Source of the DNA: JBDREC01 sp043820105 [NCBI: Pseudomonadota bacterium]
GTDB lineage: Bacteria; Bdellovibrionota_F; JAHFAK01
Assembly: GCA_043820105.1 (NCBI GenBank)
Contig: JBDREC010000049.1
Coordinates: forward strand, 40,503 to 104,502
Direction of reading: 5' to 3'
DNA length: 64,000 nucleotides
The translations under genes and the position numbers were made by a program. The notes beneath the pieces are model-generated. The model was given only the letters and a program-made list of their open reading frames with translations. It was not told the origin of the DNA and ran no database searches. This document shows positions 18,772 through 27,012 of the stretch, one piece after another (position 1 is the first letter of the stretch; every line of letters starts with the position of its first letter).

Positions 18772-19660
18772 AATTAAGGTTCCAGGATCTTCAGCTAACA
18801 TTGGTCCTGGCTTTGATTGTGTGGGTCTTGCTATTTCTGTTTATTTAGAAGTTGAATGCATTCTCAATGACAATCAGGATTTATTTGCTTTTAATCTTAA
18901 AGGTGAGGGCTCAGATATTGTTAAGGATTTAGAATGTAATTTTATTTATAAATCTTTATACCATTCTTTGGCAGACAAGTCTCTGATTAACAAAATAACC
19001 ATAAATGCTAAAAATGAGATTCCCTTACAAGCTGGAATGGGTAGCTCTGGAGCTGCAATCGTAGCTGGTGTTGCTTTAGCCTTTTTACTTGAGTCAAAGG
19101 CATTTGATAAAAATTTTATTTTTAAAAAGGCCCTAGAAATTGAAACCCATCCTGATAATATTATAGCTTCGATTTTTGGTGGTTTTAATATTGTTACAGA
19201 CCCTGAAAACATTAAATTTAAAAAATTAGTTTTAGATGATGACCTTTATTTAACATGTATAATTCCACAACTTCAAACATCCACAAAAGCAGCTAGAGAA
19301 GTGCTTCCAAGTCAATTTTCAATGAAGGAAACAGTTCTAAACACAAGTCACATGGCTTATTTGACAGCCTCACTTCTTACGAAAGATTACAATTCAATTA
19401 AAGAAGGACTGAAATATAATTTTCATGAAGAAGCACGCGCAAAATTAATTCCAAATTATTTTGAGATTTTGCAGGAATTACGACAAAGCAAGGAGGCTTA
19501 TGGTGTTTATATTAGTGGCTCAGGTCCTGTTATCGCCGCTTTTTGCAATAAAAAGTCAAGAATAGGTGAGTTAGGAGTTTCCTTGTTTTATGACAAAAAT
19601 ATAAATGCAAGGTTTGAATTAATAAGCCCAGATAATGAGGGTTTAATTATAAATAATTAA
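18758..19660 (+). CDS. thrB: Homoserine kinase
   Basis: 300 residues, GHMP kinase family. N-terminal KVPGSSANIGPGFDCVG and the ATP loop PLQAGMGSSGAAIVAG are diagnostic, and the C-terminal ISGSGPVIAAF completes the fold. It makes O-phosphohomoserine for ThrC. The ATG at 18758 follows AAAAAGG; a TTG one codon upstream is less likely. It overlaps thrC by 14 bases. Confidence 0.96.
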   Translation: MQTFKIKVPGSSANIGPGFDCVGLAISVYLEVECILNDNQDLFAFNLKGEGSDIVKDLECNFIYKSLYHSLADKSLINKITINAKNEIPLQAGMGSSGAAIVAGVALAFLLESKAFDKNFIFKKALEIETHPDNIIASIFGGFNIVTDPENIKFKKLVLDDDLYLTCIIPQLQTSTKAAREVLPSQFSMKETVLNTSHMAYLTASLLTKDYNSIKEGLKYNFHEEARAKLIPNYFEILQELRQSKEAYGVYISGSGPVIAAFCNKKSRIGELGVSLFYDKNINARFELISPDNEGLIINN

Positions 19661-19672
19661 AGGAGTAAAGCA

Positions 19673-20914
19673 ATGGATTCAAAACTATTTATTCCAACAA
19701 AGAAATTGGATGAAGTAAATCTATTATTTAAAGATGAAAAAAATCCAATTCTTTGCAAATTACAAGCTCTTGTTGATAAATATGGTGGTCCTGAAAAAAT
19801 AAACTCTGATGCACTCAATGCTTCTAAGCTTGAAGTGCGCCTTGAAAAACTTAGAGAAATGAATTCTCCTTATTTAAAAGATCTTGAATGGTTGATTAAT
19901 GAACGTGAAAAATCTTCATTTATTTCTATGAAAGCTTATTTGGAAAAACATAATCAAGGACCCATGATTAATGAAAATCCAGTTACTTTGGAAATTAGCG
20001 CCTTACAGTACTTTCCCTGGATTATCTCTCAGGCAAAAAAAGCTATAGCAAATAATGAATTAATGCCAGGTCGGTTTATCCGTGTTAGAAATATGAAGGA
20101 ACAAGAAAATGATCTGGGTGACTTGATAGCAACTCATGCCGCAGTTTCAGTTGTTGGGGCTTCTATTGTCGAAACCTTGGATACAAAAGGTGTGGATGGA
20201 TCCAACGTTCATCTCGGAGGACCTGCAACAATTACTGGTTACTTTGGTGGCCCTGGTCAACCAAATCATTATCCTTTAAAGTGGGCTGATGAATTTTTGT
20301 ATTATTATACGAATTATGGTGTGCAGCAAGTGCTTAACATTAATCCAGGAACTGTACTTCTTGGGTATATGCTTCATAAGCTTGGTGTTGATATTGAATT
20401 CAAAATTTCAGTGTTCATGGGAAATGATAATCCTTTTTCAGTTCTTTGGACACTTTTGACAGCTAAGCTTTTTTCAAGAGAAGATGGGACCACACCCTTA
20501 ATTGGCTTTAATTTTTCAAACTCTGTTAATAATGAAACTATTGAGCTTAGCTCTTATTTAAGGAAGTTACTTGTCTTTGAAGATAATATACGTTTTGAAC
20601 ACCATATTACAGAAACACAAAAAAGCATTGTAAGGCAACCCTATGATAGGACTGCTGAGTTACTTGAGATTGCCAAAATTGTACCAAACATAAGTGCAAA
20701 ACATGAGGGTGGAATAGTTGAAATTGATTCAGAAAGAGAACATCCTTCTGATATTCTGGATTATTTTAGAACAAAGGAAGATATTATTTCGTCTAATGAA
20801 ATGGGAAAATTAGAACTTAATTACTTAGATAAACATGATGCTTTGAACAGGTCAGCTCGTGAACTTATTAAAAGTGGCACTCCTGTAATAGCAGCATGGA
20901 ATTTACATAAGTAA
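19673..20914 (+). CDS. Unrecognised 413-residue conserved-looking protein after thrB
   Basis: 413 residues with no signal peptide or membrane segment; cytoplasmic. AAAGGAG precedes the ATG, only 12 bases after thrB, so it is in the threonine operon. Well-formed motifs include GYFGGPGQPNH, INPGTVLLGYMLHKLGV, KISVFMGNDNPFSVLW, FEHHITETQKSI and AKHEGGIVEI. Its many invariant-looking Gly, His, Asp and Glu residues suggest an enzyme, perhaps an alpha/beta barrel, but I do not recognise the family. Context suggests amino-acid metabolism. Confidence 0.8.
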   Translation: MDSKLFIPTKKLDEVNLLFKDEKNPILCKLQALVDKYGGPEKINSDALNASKLEVRLEKLREMNSPYLKDLEWLINEREKSSFISMKAYLEKHNQGPMINENPVTLEISALQYFPWIISQAKKAIANNELMPGRFIRVRNMKEQENDLGDLIATHAAVSVVGASIVETLDTKGVDGSNVHLGGPATITGYFGGPGQPNHYPLKWADEFLYYYTNYGVQQVLNINPGTVLLGYMLHKLGVDIEFKISVFMGNDNPFSVLWTLLTAKLFSREDGTTPLIGFNFSNSVNNETIELSSYLRKLLVFEDNIRFEHHITETQKSIVRQPYDRTAELLEIAKIVPNISAKHEGGIVEIDSEREHPSDILDYFRTKEDIISSNEMGKLELNYLDKHDALNRSARELIKSGTPVIAAWNLHK

Positions 20915-20923
20915 AATCAAAAT

Positions 20924-21097
20924 TTATTCTTCAGAAATTGCGTCATCTGGGCATTCATCAGCACAAACACCACAATCTGTACATAGATCAGCGTCAATCA
21001 ATCTTTTTGCATCTTTTTCTGTAATTGCTTCAACAGGACATGCTGGTTCACAATCACCACAATTATTACATTTTTCTTTATCAATTACATAAGCCAT
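20924..21097 (-). CDS. 2[4Fe-4S] ferredoxin, 57 residues
   Basis: 57 residues. Two CxxCxxCxxxCP clusters: C10-x2-C13-x2-C16-x3-C20-P and C39-x2-C42-x2-C45-x3-C49-P, the clostridial-type ferredoxin pattern. It is a small cytoplasmic electron carrier. ATG 21097 is preceded on its strand by AAGGAG. It is convergent with the 413-residue gene. A second, single-cluster-type ferredoxin lies just beyond on the other strand. Confidence 0.93.
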   Translation of the reverse strand: MAYVIDKEKCNNCGDCEPACPVEAITEKDAKRLIDADLCTDCGVCADECPDDAISEE

Positions 21098-21273
21098 GAT
21101 ATTCTCCTTGTTTTAAGGTTTTAATTAATGAAAATATTGAAAACTATATTGAAAAATTAAGCAAATAAGTCAAGAAAGATTAGGTTTTGAAAATTAAATA
21201 AATATTATTCTTTACAGAACATTTTTTTTTATTTATTAACATTCATAAGTAAAGGTTTTTATGAGGTATTATA

Positions 21274-21507
21274 ATGGCAGACAAAAGTGCTAGAGTACCA
21301 GACAATGTTGGTGGCAAGTATTACGTTGATGAACATTGCATAGTATGTGATGCTTGTGTAACCGTTGCTCCAAATAACTTTAAACTGGATGAAGATAAAG
21401 GCTATGCCTATGTCATAAAGCAACCTGAAGACAGCGGTGAACAATCCCGCTGCAAAGAAGCTATGGATGGTTGCCCAGTGGAAGCAATAGGAGATGATGG
21501 TAGTTGA
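21274..21507 (+). CDS. Single-cluster ferredoxin, 77 residues
   Basis: 77 residues with CIVCDACVTVAPNNF (C-x2-C-x2-C, about residues 25-31) and a distal C-P-VEAIG that supplies the fourth ligand. An extra Cys in RCKEAMDGCP is typical of this ferredoxin type and may form a disulphide. Many acidic residues, as in other ferredoxins. It ends nine bases before trxB on the same strand, so the two are probably co-expressed. That raises the idea that this ferredoxin supplies electrons to, or takes them from, a flavoprotein. Confidence 0.9.
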   Translation: MADKSARVPDNVGGKYYVDEHCIVCDACVTVAPNNFKLDEDKGYAYVIKQPEDSGEQSRCKEAMDGCPVEAIGDDGS

Positions 21508-21516
21508 GGAGATTAA

Positions 21517-22440
21517 ATGGTTCATAAGGTTATTATTCTTGGTTCAGGTCCAGCGGGTTTAACTGCTTCTATTTATTGCGGAAGAGCAAGATTAGAACCC
21601 ATCTGTATTGCCGGGTCAATGCCTGGTGGACAATTAATGTTTACAACAAAAGTTGAAAATTTTCCTGGTTATCCTGATGGAATAATGGGTCAGGATTTGA
21701 TGGAGAATATGGAAAAGCATGCAACCAATTTTGGGACAAAGTTTATCAAGAAAAATGCAACAAAATTAGATTTGTCCAAGCGTCCATATAAGGTTTTTGT
21801 TAGTGATGAAGAATATGAAACTGACAGTATAATTATTGCCACAGGAGCTTTTTCAAAAATGCTAGGTCTTCCCAATGAAAAAGATTTAATTGGAAAGGGT
21901 TTATCAACTTGCGCTGTTTGTGATGGTTTCTTTTTTAGAGGCAAAGACGTTGCAATCGTGGGCGGTGGAGATTCAGCTCTTGAAGAAGCACTATTTTTAT
22001 CTAGATTTGCTAATAAAGTTACCATTATCCATAGAAGAGATGCCTTTAGAGCTTCAAAGGCAATGCAAGAAAGAATAAAAAGAGACTCAAAAATTGAAGT
22101 ATTATGGAATAGTACTATTTCTGGGTATTTGGGAGACGAATACCTGGAAGGTCTAAAAATAAAAAATGTAAAAACAAGCGAAGAAAAAGACCATAATTTT
22201 GATGGTGTCTTTTTGGCAATTGGTCATATTCCTAACACTGATGTTTTTAAAGATTCGCTGGAAACTGATGATGAAGGTTATATAAAGGTTAATAATGTTA
22301 CAAAAACTAATGTGTTAGGTGTTTTTGTAGCTGGAGATGTTAAAGACAGACATTATAAGCAAGCAATAACTGCAGCCGGCTCAGGTTGCCAAGCGGCCCT
22401 TGATTGCGAGCGTTGGCTTGAAGAAGAATGCCTTTGTTAG
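21517..22440 (+). CDS. trxB: Thioredoxin reductase
   Basis: 307 residues. FAD site ILGSGPAGLTASIY; redox pair C132-A-V-C135 in STCAVCDGFFF; NAD(P) site AIVGGGDSALEEA followed by HRRDAFRAS, whose RR favours NADPH; C-terminal GVFVAGDVKDRHYKQAITAAGSG. The low-molecular-weight, Escherichia-type enzyme that reduces thioredoxin. SD GAGGAG precedes the start. The ferredoxin gene nine bases upstream leaves open whether ferredoxin rather than NADPH donates electrons, though the HRR motif argues for NADPH. Confidence 0.93.
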   Translation: MVHKVIILGSGPAGLTASIYCGRARLEPICIAGSMPGGQLMFTTKVENFPGYPDGIMGQDLMENMEKHATNFGTKFIKKNATKLDLSKRPYKVFVSDEEYETDSIIIATGAFSKMLGLPNEKDLIGKGLSTCAVCDGFFFRGKDVAIVGGGDSALEEALFLSRFANKVTIIHRRDAFRASKAMQERIKRDSKIEVLWNSTISGYLGDEYLEGLKIKNVKTSEEKDHNFDGVFLAIGHIPNTDVFKDSLETDDEGYIKVNNVTKTNVLGVFVAGDVKDRHYKQAITAAGSGCQAALDCERWLEEECLC

Positions 22441-22511
22441 TTTTGATTTAAAATTTAGTTACTTTTTCTTGACACTTTTTGAAAAAAATAGATATTCAAC
22501 ACACAAAATAT

Positions 22512-22586
22512 GGTGGGTGTAGCTCAGCTGGTTAGAGCATCAGATTGTGGTTCTGAGGGCCGGGGGTTCGAATCCCCTCACTCACC
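22512..22586 (+). tRNA. tRNA-His (GTG anticodon)
   Basis: A full cloverleaf can be drawn: acceptor GGTGGGTG pairs with CACTCACC over 8 bp including the G(-1):C73 pair specific to tRNA-His, D-arm GCTCAGCTGGTTAGAGC, anticodon arm CAGATTGTGGTTCTG with GTG anticodon, and T-arm with GGTTCGAATCC. CCA is not encoded (TTA follows). A strong hairpin terminator follows directly. Confidence 0.97.
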
Positions 22587-22588
22587 TT

Positions 22589-22634
22589 ATAAAACAAAAG
22601 CCCTGAAGTGGAAACTTTAGGGCTTTTGTTTTAT
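22589..22634 (+). terminator. Hairpin terminator after tRNA-His
   Basis: A 20-bp stem with a single G-T pair (arms 22589-22608 and 22615-22634) and a 6-base loop. The GCCCT core is flanked by A-rich and T-rich arms, so it could work in both directions. Confidence 0.92.
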
Positions 22635-22782
22635 CGTTCAATACTAAAAACCCAAACTCAATACTTCCCTTTCCTATTGAACTTGATTTATAAACTCGAT
22701 CTAAGATTTTGATTTTTATGTGTATTTTTTGAAAGTTATTATTTAAATTTGATAAATAGGCTGTATTTTAAAAAAATACTAT

Positions 22783-23217
22783 TTGGAAAAAGTCTTTACG
22801 ATTTTCAAATTATTTAGTATAGATTGTATTAGAGATGAAAATATTGCAAAAACAATTGTAAAGCTATTCAAAGAACATAATCGCATTTTAATTGTCTATG
22901 GGGCAGGGCATTTAATTGAGCTGGATAGACTACTTGTTAAAATGCTTGCTAAACCGGTGCTTGAAGTTGCAAATCAATCTAAATTTAACCCAGTAAGTGA
23001 TAAAGATTTTAGAAATAATAAAATACATAATAAGAACTACAAAAACAGTTTAATAATCCAAATAAAACAATCTAGCCTAGATATCTTCATCATAAAAAAC
23101 GAGAATAAATATTTTGTTAGGCACTATAAATACTATGATTTATTGGGAAAGAAACTCAATGAGTTTGAATTTGAATCGCTTCGAGAATTAAATGAGGATT
23201 TGAAAAAGTGGTATTAA
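22783..23217 (+). CDS. Hypothetical protein with a TraB/GumN-like segment, possibly truncated
   Basis: 144 residues from TTG 22783 with no good ribosome site. Near residue 33, NRILIVYGAGHLIELDRLLVKM resembles the conserved 'YGAAHL.GL..LL' element of TraB/ChaN-type proteins, but the rest is Lys/Asn-rich and unlike any family I know. The absent 5' part and weak start suggest the remnant of a longer gene. It lies between the tRNA-His terminator and a decayed repeat copy. Confidence 0.45.
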   Translation: MEKVFTIFKLFSIDCIRDENIAKTIVKLFKEHNRILIVYGAGHLIELDRLLVKMLAKPVLEVANQSKFNPVSDKDFRNNKIHNKNYKNSLIIQIKQSSLDIFIIKNENKYFVRHYKYYDLLGKKLNEFEFESLRELNEDLKKWY

Positions 23218-23229
23218 TAAGCTAATTAT

Positions 23230-23330
23230 TTAAGCAGCTAACAATTCAAGCACCTTCCCAATTTCATTATAAACCTCATATCTCAAAAAGTTGCGATATT
23301 CGTCAACAAGGGGACCTTTTTCGTGGTTCT
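23230..23330 (-). pseudogene. Remnant copy 1 of the VDEYRNFLR element
   Basis: On the minus strand this reads KGPLVDEYRNFLRYEVYN followed by EIGKVLELLAA and a stop, with an upstream in-frame stop after only about 33 codons. The same C-terminal coding stretch recurs at 25743, 27013 and 36708. It looks like the 3' end of a gene whose body has been lost. A 13-base duplication (CTAGGTCTAG core) follows at 23329-23354. Confidence 0.6.
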
Positions 23331-23397
23331 AGGTCTAGTTGCTAGGTCTAGAGCTTATTTCAAATACTTTTCATTATTATTTTAATTTATCTAGAAA

Positions 23398-24525
23398 TTA
23401 AAAAGTAATTTTATATTTTGTTTGAGGGCCTATTCCTAATTTTTGAATGAAAGATTGTTCAAGAAGAATGTTGATTGTATGAATTATTGTTCTTCTAGGA
23501 ATACCCGTTGCTTTTTGAATATCATTGGTTGATAGGTTTATTTCAGGATTATCATTGAATGTATTATAAATTTTAAGTTGTGATTCTGTTAGTTTTTGTA
23601 GTTTAATAAATTTTTCATTATAAAAATCAATGTCAGATAGTACAGCTTGCTCAAACATTTTTATATAATATCTTAAAAGAAGTTCAATTTTATATTCTTT
23701 GGGATTTTGTTTAAATTTACCTTCAGAACACTTGCGCAAAATATAATAATATTCACTTTTTGTTTTTTCTATTTGTCTATCAACTGAAATGAATCTAATT
23801 ATTGTTGAAAGGTTTTTGTCAGTATTTTGCAAACAACCGAGAATAAATAAGGCTCTTGAAAGTCTTCCATTTCCATCCTGAAATGGATGAATTGCTAAAA
23901 ATCTAAAAATGAATTCTACTAGTACGGTCAAAGCCCAAGGTTGCTCTTTGATTTCATTATTGTACCATGTAAATAAATCATTCATTGCTGAAACTGTTAT
24001 AGGTCCTGGATCTGCTGTTTTTAAAACTTCTGAAACAATTTTTCCATCAAGTCTTTCAACAACATTATTTGGGATAGTTTTATAATTTCCCAGATAATAT
24101 GATGCTGGAGGATGGTATTGCAAAAGTTCTGAGTGCAATCCTCTTAAGTGATATTCTGATAATGGGAAAATATCTTTTGCCTGCGAAAAAATTATTTCTA
24201 AAACATTTCGAAGGCCAGCTACTTCCTGAATACTTCTTTCTTTGTCTTTTGAAAGCTTTTTTTTAATAAACGTGCTTTTATCTAAGTATGACGTTGTTTT
24301 AGAGTCGCCATTTAAAGTTTCATTAAGCCAATTAATTTCAGTATTTGTTAAAATTGCATTTTCAATTCTGGTGCTAGAACCTAAGGTGCTTATTTTTGCC
24401 ATTTTATGAATATATTCTTTGCATTCAATATTCAAAAAATCTAGAAAAACAAGCTTTTGAGTAATTAACTCATTTAATTCCTTGAGTTTTTTGGTATCTT
24501 GATTTGATAAATTATATGAAAGCAT
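23398..24525 (-). CDS. Fic domain protein with N-terminal inhibitory motif and C-terminal winged helix
   Basis: 375 residues. Fic catalytic motif H213-PFQDGNGRLSR. An N-terminal inhibitory-helix motif S51-TRIEN56 fits the (S/T)xxxE(G/N) of class II Fic proteins, in which Glu55 blocks ATP. The C-terminal 60 residues (NLSTNDIQKATGIPRRTII then HTINILLEQSFIQKLG) form a helix-turn-helix. Fic enzymes transfer AMP from ATP to hydroxyl side chains. The DNA-binding tail plus two palindromes just upstream suggest autoregulation. Confidence 0.92.
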   Translation of the reverse strand: MLSYNLSNQDTKKLKELNELITQKLVFLDFLNIECKEYIHKMAKISTLGSSTRIENAILTNTEINWLNETLNGDSKTTSYLDKSTFIKKKLSKDKERSIQEVAGLRNVLEIIFSQAKDIFPLSEYHLRGLHSELLQYHPPASYYLGNYKTIPNNVVERLDGKIVSEVLKTADPGPITVSAMNDLFTWYNNEIKEQPWALTVLVEFIFRFLAIHPFQDGNGRLSRALFILGCLQNTDKNLSTIIRFISVDRQIEKTKSEYYYILRKCSEGKFKQNPKEYKIELLLRYYIKMFEQAVLSDIDFYNEKFIKLQKLTESQLKIYNTFNDNPEINLSTNDIQKATGIPRRTIIHTINILLEQSFIQKLGIGPQTKYKITF

Positions 24526-24540
24526 AGGATCAGTATATGT

Positions 24541-24596
24541 TATTGCGCATTAATGTGCAATAAAAAAAATAGCATATTGCACATTAATGCGCAGTA
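24541..24596 (-). promoter_or_regulatory. Paired palindromic operators before the Fic gene
   Basis: Two 22-bp near-palindromes, TATTGCGCATT-AATGTGCAATA at 24541-24562 and TATTGCACATT-AATGCGCAGTA at 24575-24596. The second is the reverse complement of the first except for one base. Centres are 34 bp apart, close to three helical turns, and the nearer site is 16 bp from the Fic start codon. Best explained as binding sites for the Fic protein's own winged helix. Confidence 0.8.
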
Positions 24597-24802
24597 GAAA
24601 TGTGATTGAGAAATATGTAAAAAATACAATGAGTTAGCTCGTTTCATTTTGCTCTGGTGCTACATGTCCAAAGCCAAAAACCCCAAAAGAGGCCCTTTAC
24701 TATATCCAAAAAATAATTTAAAACAATTGGTTAAGAGTTGTCTTGGTTCATTAGATAGAATTGATTAGAATACCAATTTGAAATTTCAAAAAGGAGAAAC
24801 AT

Positions 24803-25144
24803 TTGCTTTCCATTAAAATTAAAGTGATAAAAAATTATACATCGGCTTACCCTAATCCAATCAAAGTTAAATTAAATGAAATGGTTGAAATAAAGGAAAA
24901 AGAAACAGATTGGGAAGGATGGCTTTGGTGCAAAAATAAAAATGATATTGAAGGTTGGGTTCCAGAAAAAATAATAAAAAGAGAAGGCAATATTGGCAAG
25001 GTTTTAAGAGATTATGAAGCCACTGAACTAACTGTTGCAGCTGGCGAGGAATTAATGTTTTTAGAAGAAGAAAGTGGCTGGCTATTTTGTAAAAATTCCC
25101 AAAATCAAAAAGGCTGGGTGCCTGCTGAAAATACTGATTATTAG
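24803..25144 (+). CDS. Tandem SH3-like domain protein
   Basis: 113 residues made of two SH3-like repeats, each ending in a GW-VP motif: first GWLWCKNKNDIEGWVPEKII, then GWLFCKNSQNQKGWVPAEN. The pattern 'A/Y..L....G......GW..C.....GWVP' is typical of eukaryote-like or variant SH3 domains. Start is TTG 24803 with AAGGAG upstream. No signal peptide, so cytoplasmic. A peptide- or protein-binding adaptor by analogy; partner unknown. Confidence 0.8.
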   Translation: MLSIKIKVIKNYTSAYPNPIKVKLNEMVEIKEKETDWEGWLWCKNKNDIEGWVPEKIIKREGNIGKVLRDYEATELTVAAGEELMFLEEESGWLFCKNSQNQKGWVPAENTDY

Positions 25145-25201
25145 CCACTTAAAGTGTAACTTTTTAATTAAGCTTTAAAAATATAAATTGGAGAAAGAAT
25201 C

Positions 25202-25627
25202 ATGGAGCCTTTAATTGACCATATTCAAATTACTGTTAAAAATCTTGAGAAAGCAGAAAAATTTTATGATTTATTTCTTCCCCTTCTTGGGTTTGATATT
25301 ATGAAAAAGGGGAAAGGTGAAGTTCCTGAACATGATTTTAAAGTTGTCGAATACTGTCATCCACGCTTATGTTTTGCAATTACATCACCAAGAAAAGCTT
25401 TTGCTGATGATGAAATACATAGAAGAAAACCAGGCTCACTTCATCATTTGGCCTTTAAAGCACAGTCAAGAGATGAAGTAGATAATGTATATAAAGAACT
25501 TGTCAAAATTGGTGCTATAATTGTAACAGAGCCTAAAGAATACCCAGAATATACACCTCATGGATATTATGCTGTCTATTTTAAAGATATAGAAGGAATT
25601 AAATATGAAATAGTACATGCACAATAA
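25202..25627 (+). CDS. VOC/glyoxalase family protein
   Basis: 141 residues of vicinal-oxygen-chelate fold: LIDHIQITVKNLEKAEKFYD at the start, PGSLHHLAFKAQSRDEVD in the middle and GYYAVYFKDIEGIKYEIVH at the end give the metal-binding His and Glu positions expected for the family. Members include lyases, dioxygenases and resistance proteins, and the substrate cannot be told. SD GGAGAAAG, ATG start. It stands alone after the SH3 gene in the same direction. Confidence 0.88.
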   Translation: MEPLIDHIQITVKNLEKAEKFYDLFLPLLGFDIMKKGKGEVPEHDFKVVEYCHPRLCFAITSPRKAFADDEIHRRKPGSLHHLAFKAQSRDEVDNVYKELVKIGAIIVTEPKEYPEYTPHGYYAVYFKDIEGIKYEIVHAQ

Positions 25628-25742
25628 TTTAATTATATTAGTTAAGGTTTCAGTAATTTATATTTTGACTGTTAAGTCAGTTCCAAAACCGTCCCCTCAG
25701 CCAATGCTTAAAACTTAATTACAATTTAGAAATAAAATTGGA

Positions 25743-25845
25743 TTAACTAGCCAATAATTCAACAACTTTCCCAATCTCACTATAAACCTCACATCTCAAA
25801 AAGTTGCAAAAGTCGTTTGCAGAGTGACCTTTTTTTATCCTCTTG
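25743..25845 (-). pseudogene. Remnant copy 2 of the VDEYRNFLR element
   Basis: The minus strand reads KGHSANDFCNFLRCEVYS then EIGKVVELLAS and a stop. Alignment with copy 1 is clear over the last 28 codons, with more synonymous than radical change at the EIGKV-ELLA end. The upstream frame closes after about six further codons. Confidence 0.6.
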
Positions 25846-25865
25846 ATCTATAAACCGATCTAAAT

Positions 25866-25969
25866 AAGTTATCATACAATATGGTAAATAATAACAGTAG
25901 TATGACAACTTTGTGTTTGACTTCAGTTGTCATACAAGGTATCATGATAGGCATATTGTATGATAACTT
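25866..25969 (+). promoter_or_regulatory. Nested palindromes upstream of the nucleotidyltransferase pair
   Basis: A perfect 18-bp inverted repeat, arms 25866-25883 (AAGTTATCATACAATATG) and 25952-25969. Inside it lies a perfect 11-bp inverted repeat, GTATGACAACT at 25900-25910 and AGTTGTCATAC at 25925-25935. All four arms share the half-site AGTT(A/G)TCATAC, alternating in orientation. This is a typical layout for an autoregulated toxin-antitoxin promoter. Confidence 0.8.
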
Positions 25970-25981
25970 TTTGGAAGTTTT

Positions 25982-26302
25982 ATGGGTGTAATAAAATCGG
26001 TTTTAAAAGAAGAGCTTAATAATTATCTTAGTATGAAAAAAAATTACTAAAAGGAACTGAATAAACTACCAAAGGGAAGCTTAATTAAGAAAAAAGTGAA
26101 AGGTCATATCTATTATTATCTAACTTTTCGGGAAGATGGTAATATTAGGCAAATATATAAAGGGAAAACTATTTCTAAGGAAGAGATGAAAAAATACGAA
26201 GAAGCTAAAAAGCTTAGAAAAAAATATAGGATTCTATTATCTAAAGTCAAAAAGCAGATCAAATTTTTAAGGAGTACCTTGCGTGGACAAGAATCAGTTT
26301 AA
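25982..26302 (+). pseudogene. Small basic partner protein of the nucleotidyltransferase, with an in-frame stop
   Basis: Reading from ATG 25982 gives MGVIKSVLKEELNNYLSMKK then NY, TAA at 26048-26050, and in the same frame KELNKLPKGSLIKKKVKGHI followed by YYYLTFREDG and a Lys-rich coiled coil ending LRGQESV. The whole is one continuous small-protein sequence of about 106 codons, interrupted only by the TAA. A downstream GTG at 26096 could restart a 68-residue product lacking the N-terminus. It resembles small proteins with a KGSL...K...YYY...Y.GK pattern found beside nucleotidyltransferases (DUF6788-like, from memory). It overlaps the next gene by 20 bases. Confidence 0.6.
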
Positions 26303-26969
26303 TTTATGCAAAGAAGTTTTAATTCGCCTCGAGAACAAGGGTGTCTTAAAGCATGTAATATTAATAGGTAGTTGGTGTTTGCCATTTTATAAAGAGTACC
26401 TTAAGTCAAATAAATATAATCCTTCTATTAGGACTAGGGATATGGATTTTCTTATTTCTTCTCCAAATAAAATAAAAACAAAGGTTGATATTCCAGAAAT
26501 GCTAAAAGATTTAGGATTTCTGGTTGATATAGGAGGGTCTAAGGGGGTTGTTAGGCTTCAACATCCAGATTTAATGATTGAATTTTTGGTGCCTGAAAAA
26601 GGAAAAGGTACAGACAAGCCATATCCATTACCAATGCTTGGAGTAAATGCTCAAACTATAAGATTTTTAAATTTATTAACTGAAAATACTATTACCATTA
26701 AAATAAATACTGTAAACTTGATTTTGCCTCATCCTATTAATTGGGCCTTGCAAAAGCTTATAATTTATCAAAGAAGGGGAAGTAAGGATAAAGCTCAAAA
26801 AGATTTTGAAGCAGCGATTGGATTGTTGAAGGCTTTAATCACGAAAGGTGAATCTGAAAATATTATAAATATTTTCAAGTCACAGCCTTTAAGGTGGCAA
26901 AATAAGATAAGAAAAGGACTTGAAAAATCTGAAGAAAGTAAAGTTTTAAAGATATTTATGGAAGCATAA
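26283..26969 (+). CDS. Nucleotidyltransferase-fold protein, toxin-like (AbiEii/MNT-type context)
   Basis: 228 residues, GTG start at 26283 with AAGGAG at 26268-26273. The minimal nucleotidyltransferase signature is visible: LIGSWCLPFY (the G-S loop) followed after about 20 residues by TRDMDFLI (D-x-D metal ligands). The C-terminal half is helical. Such proteins act as nucleotidylating toxins when paired with a small regulator. The palindrome-rich promoter and overlapping small gene here support that role. Because the partner carries a stop codon, the pair may be decaying, or the shorter partner may suffice. Confidence 0.7.
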   Translation: MDKNQFNLCKEVLIRLENKGVLKHVILIGSWCLPFYKEYLKSNKYNPSIRTRDMDFLISSPNKIKTKVDIPEMLKDLGFLVDIGGSKGVVRLQHPDLMIEFLVPEKGKGTDKPYPLPMLGVNAQTIRFLNLLTENTITIKINTVNLILPHPINWALQKLIIYQRRGSKDKAQKDFEAAIGLLKALITKGESENIINIFKSQPLRWQNKIRKGLEKSEESKVLKIFMEA

Positions 26970-27012
26970 TTGATGTTAAGCATAAATTTAAATTCAATTT
27001 TAAATTCTTTGT

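Noticed and set aside
22512-22586. tRNA-His as attachment site of an integrated island
   Set aside because: The next 20 kb looks accessory, but I found no second copy of the tRNA 3' end and no integrase gene.
24690-24725. Fifth copy of the VDEYRNFLR remnant (minus strand reads KGPLLGFLALDM then stop)
   Set aside because: Only KGPL is shared, and the rest does not align, so chance is more likely.
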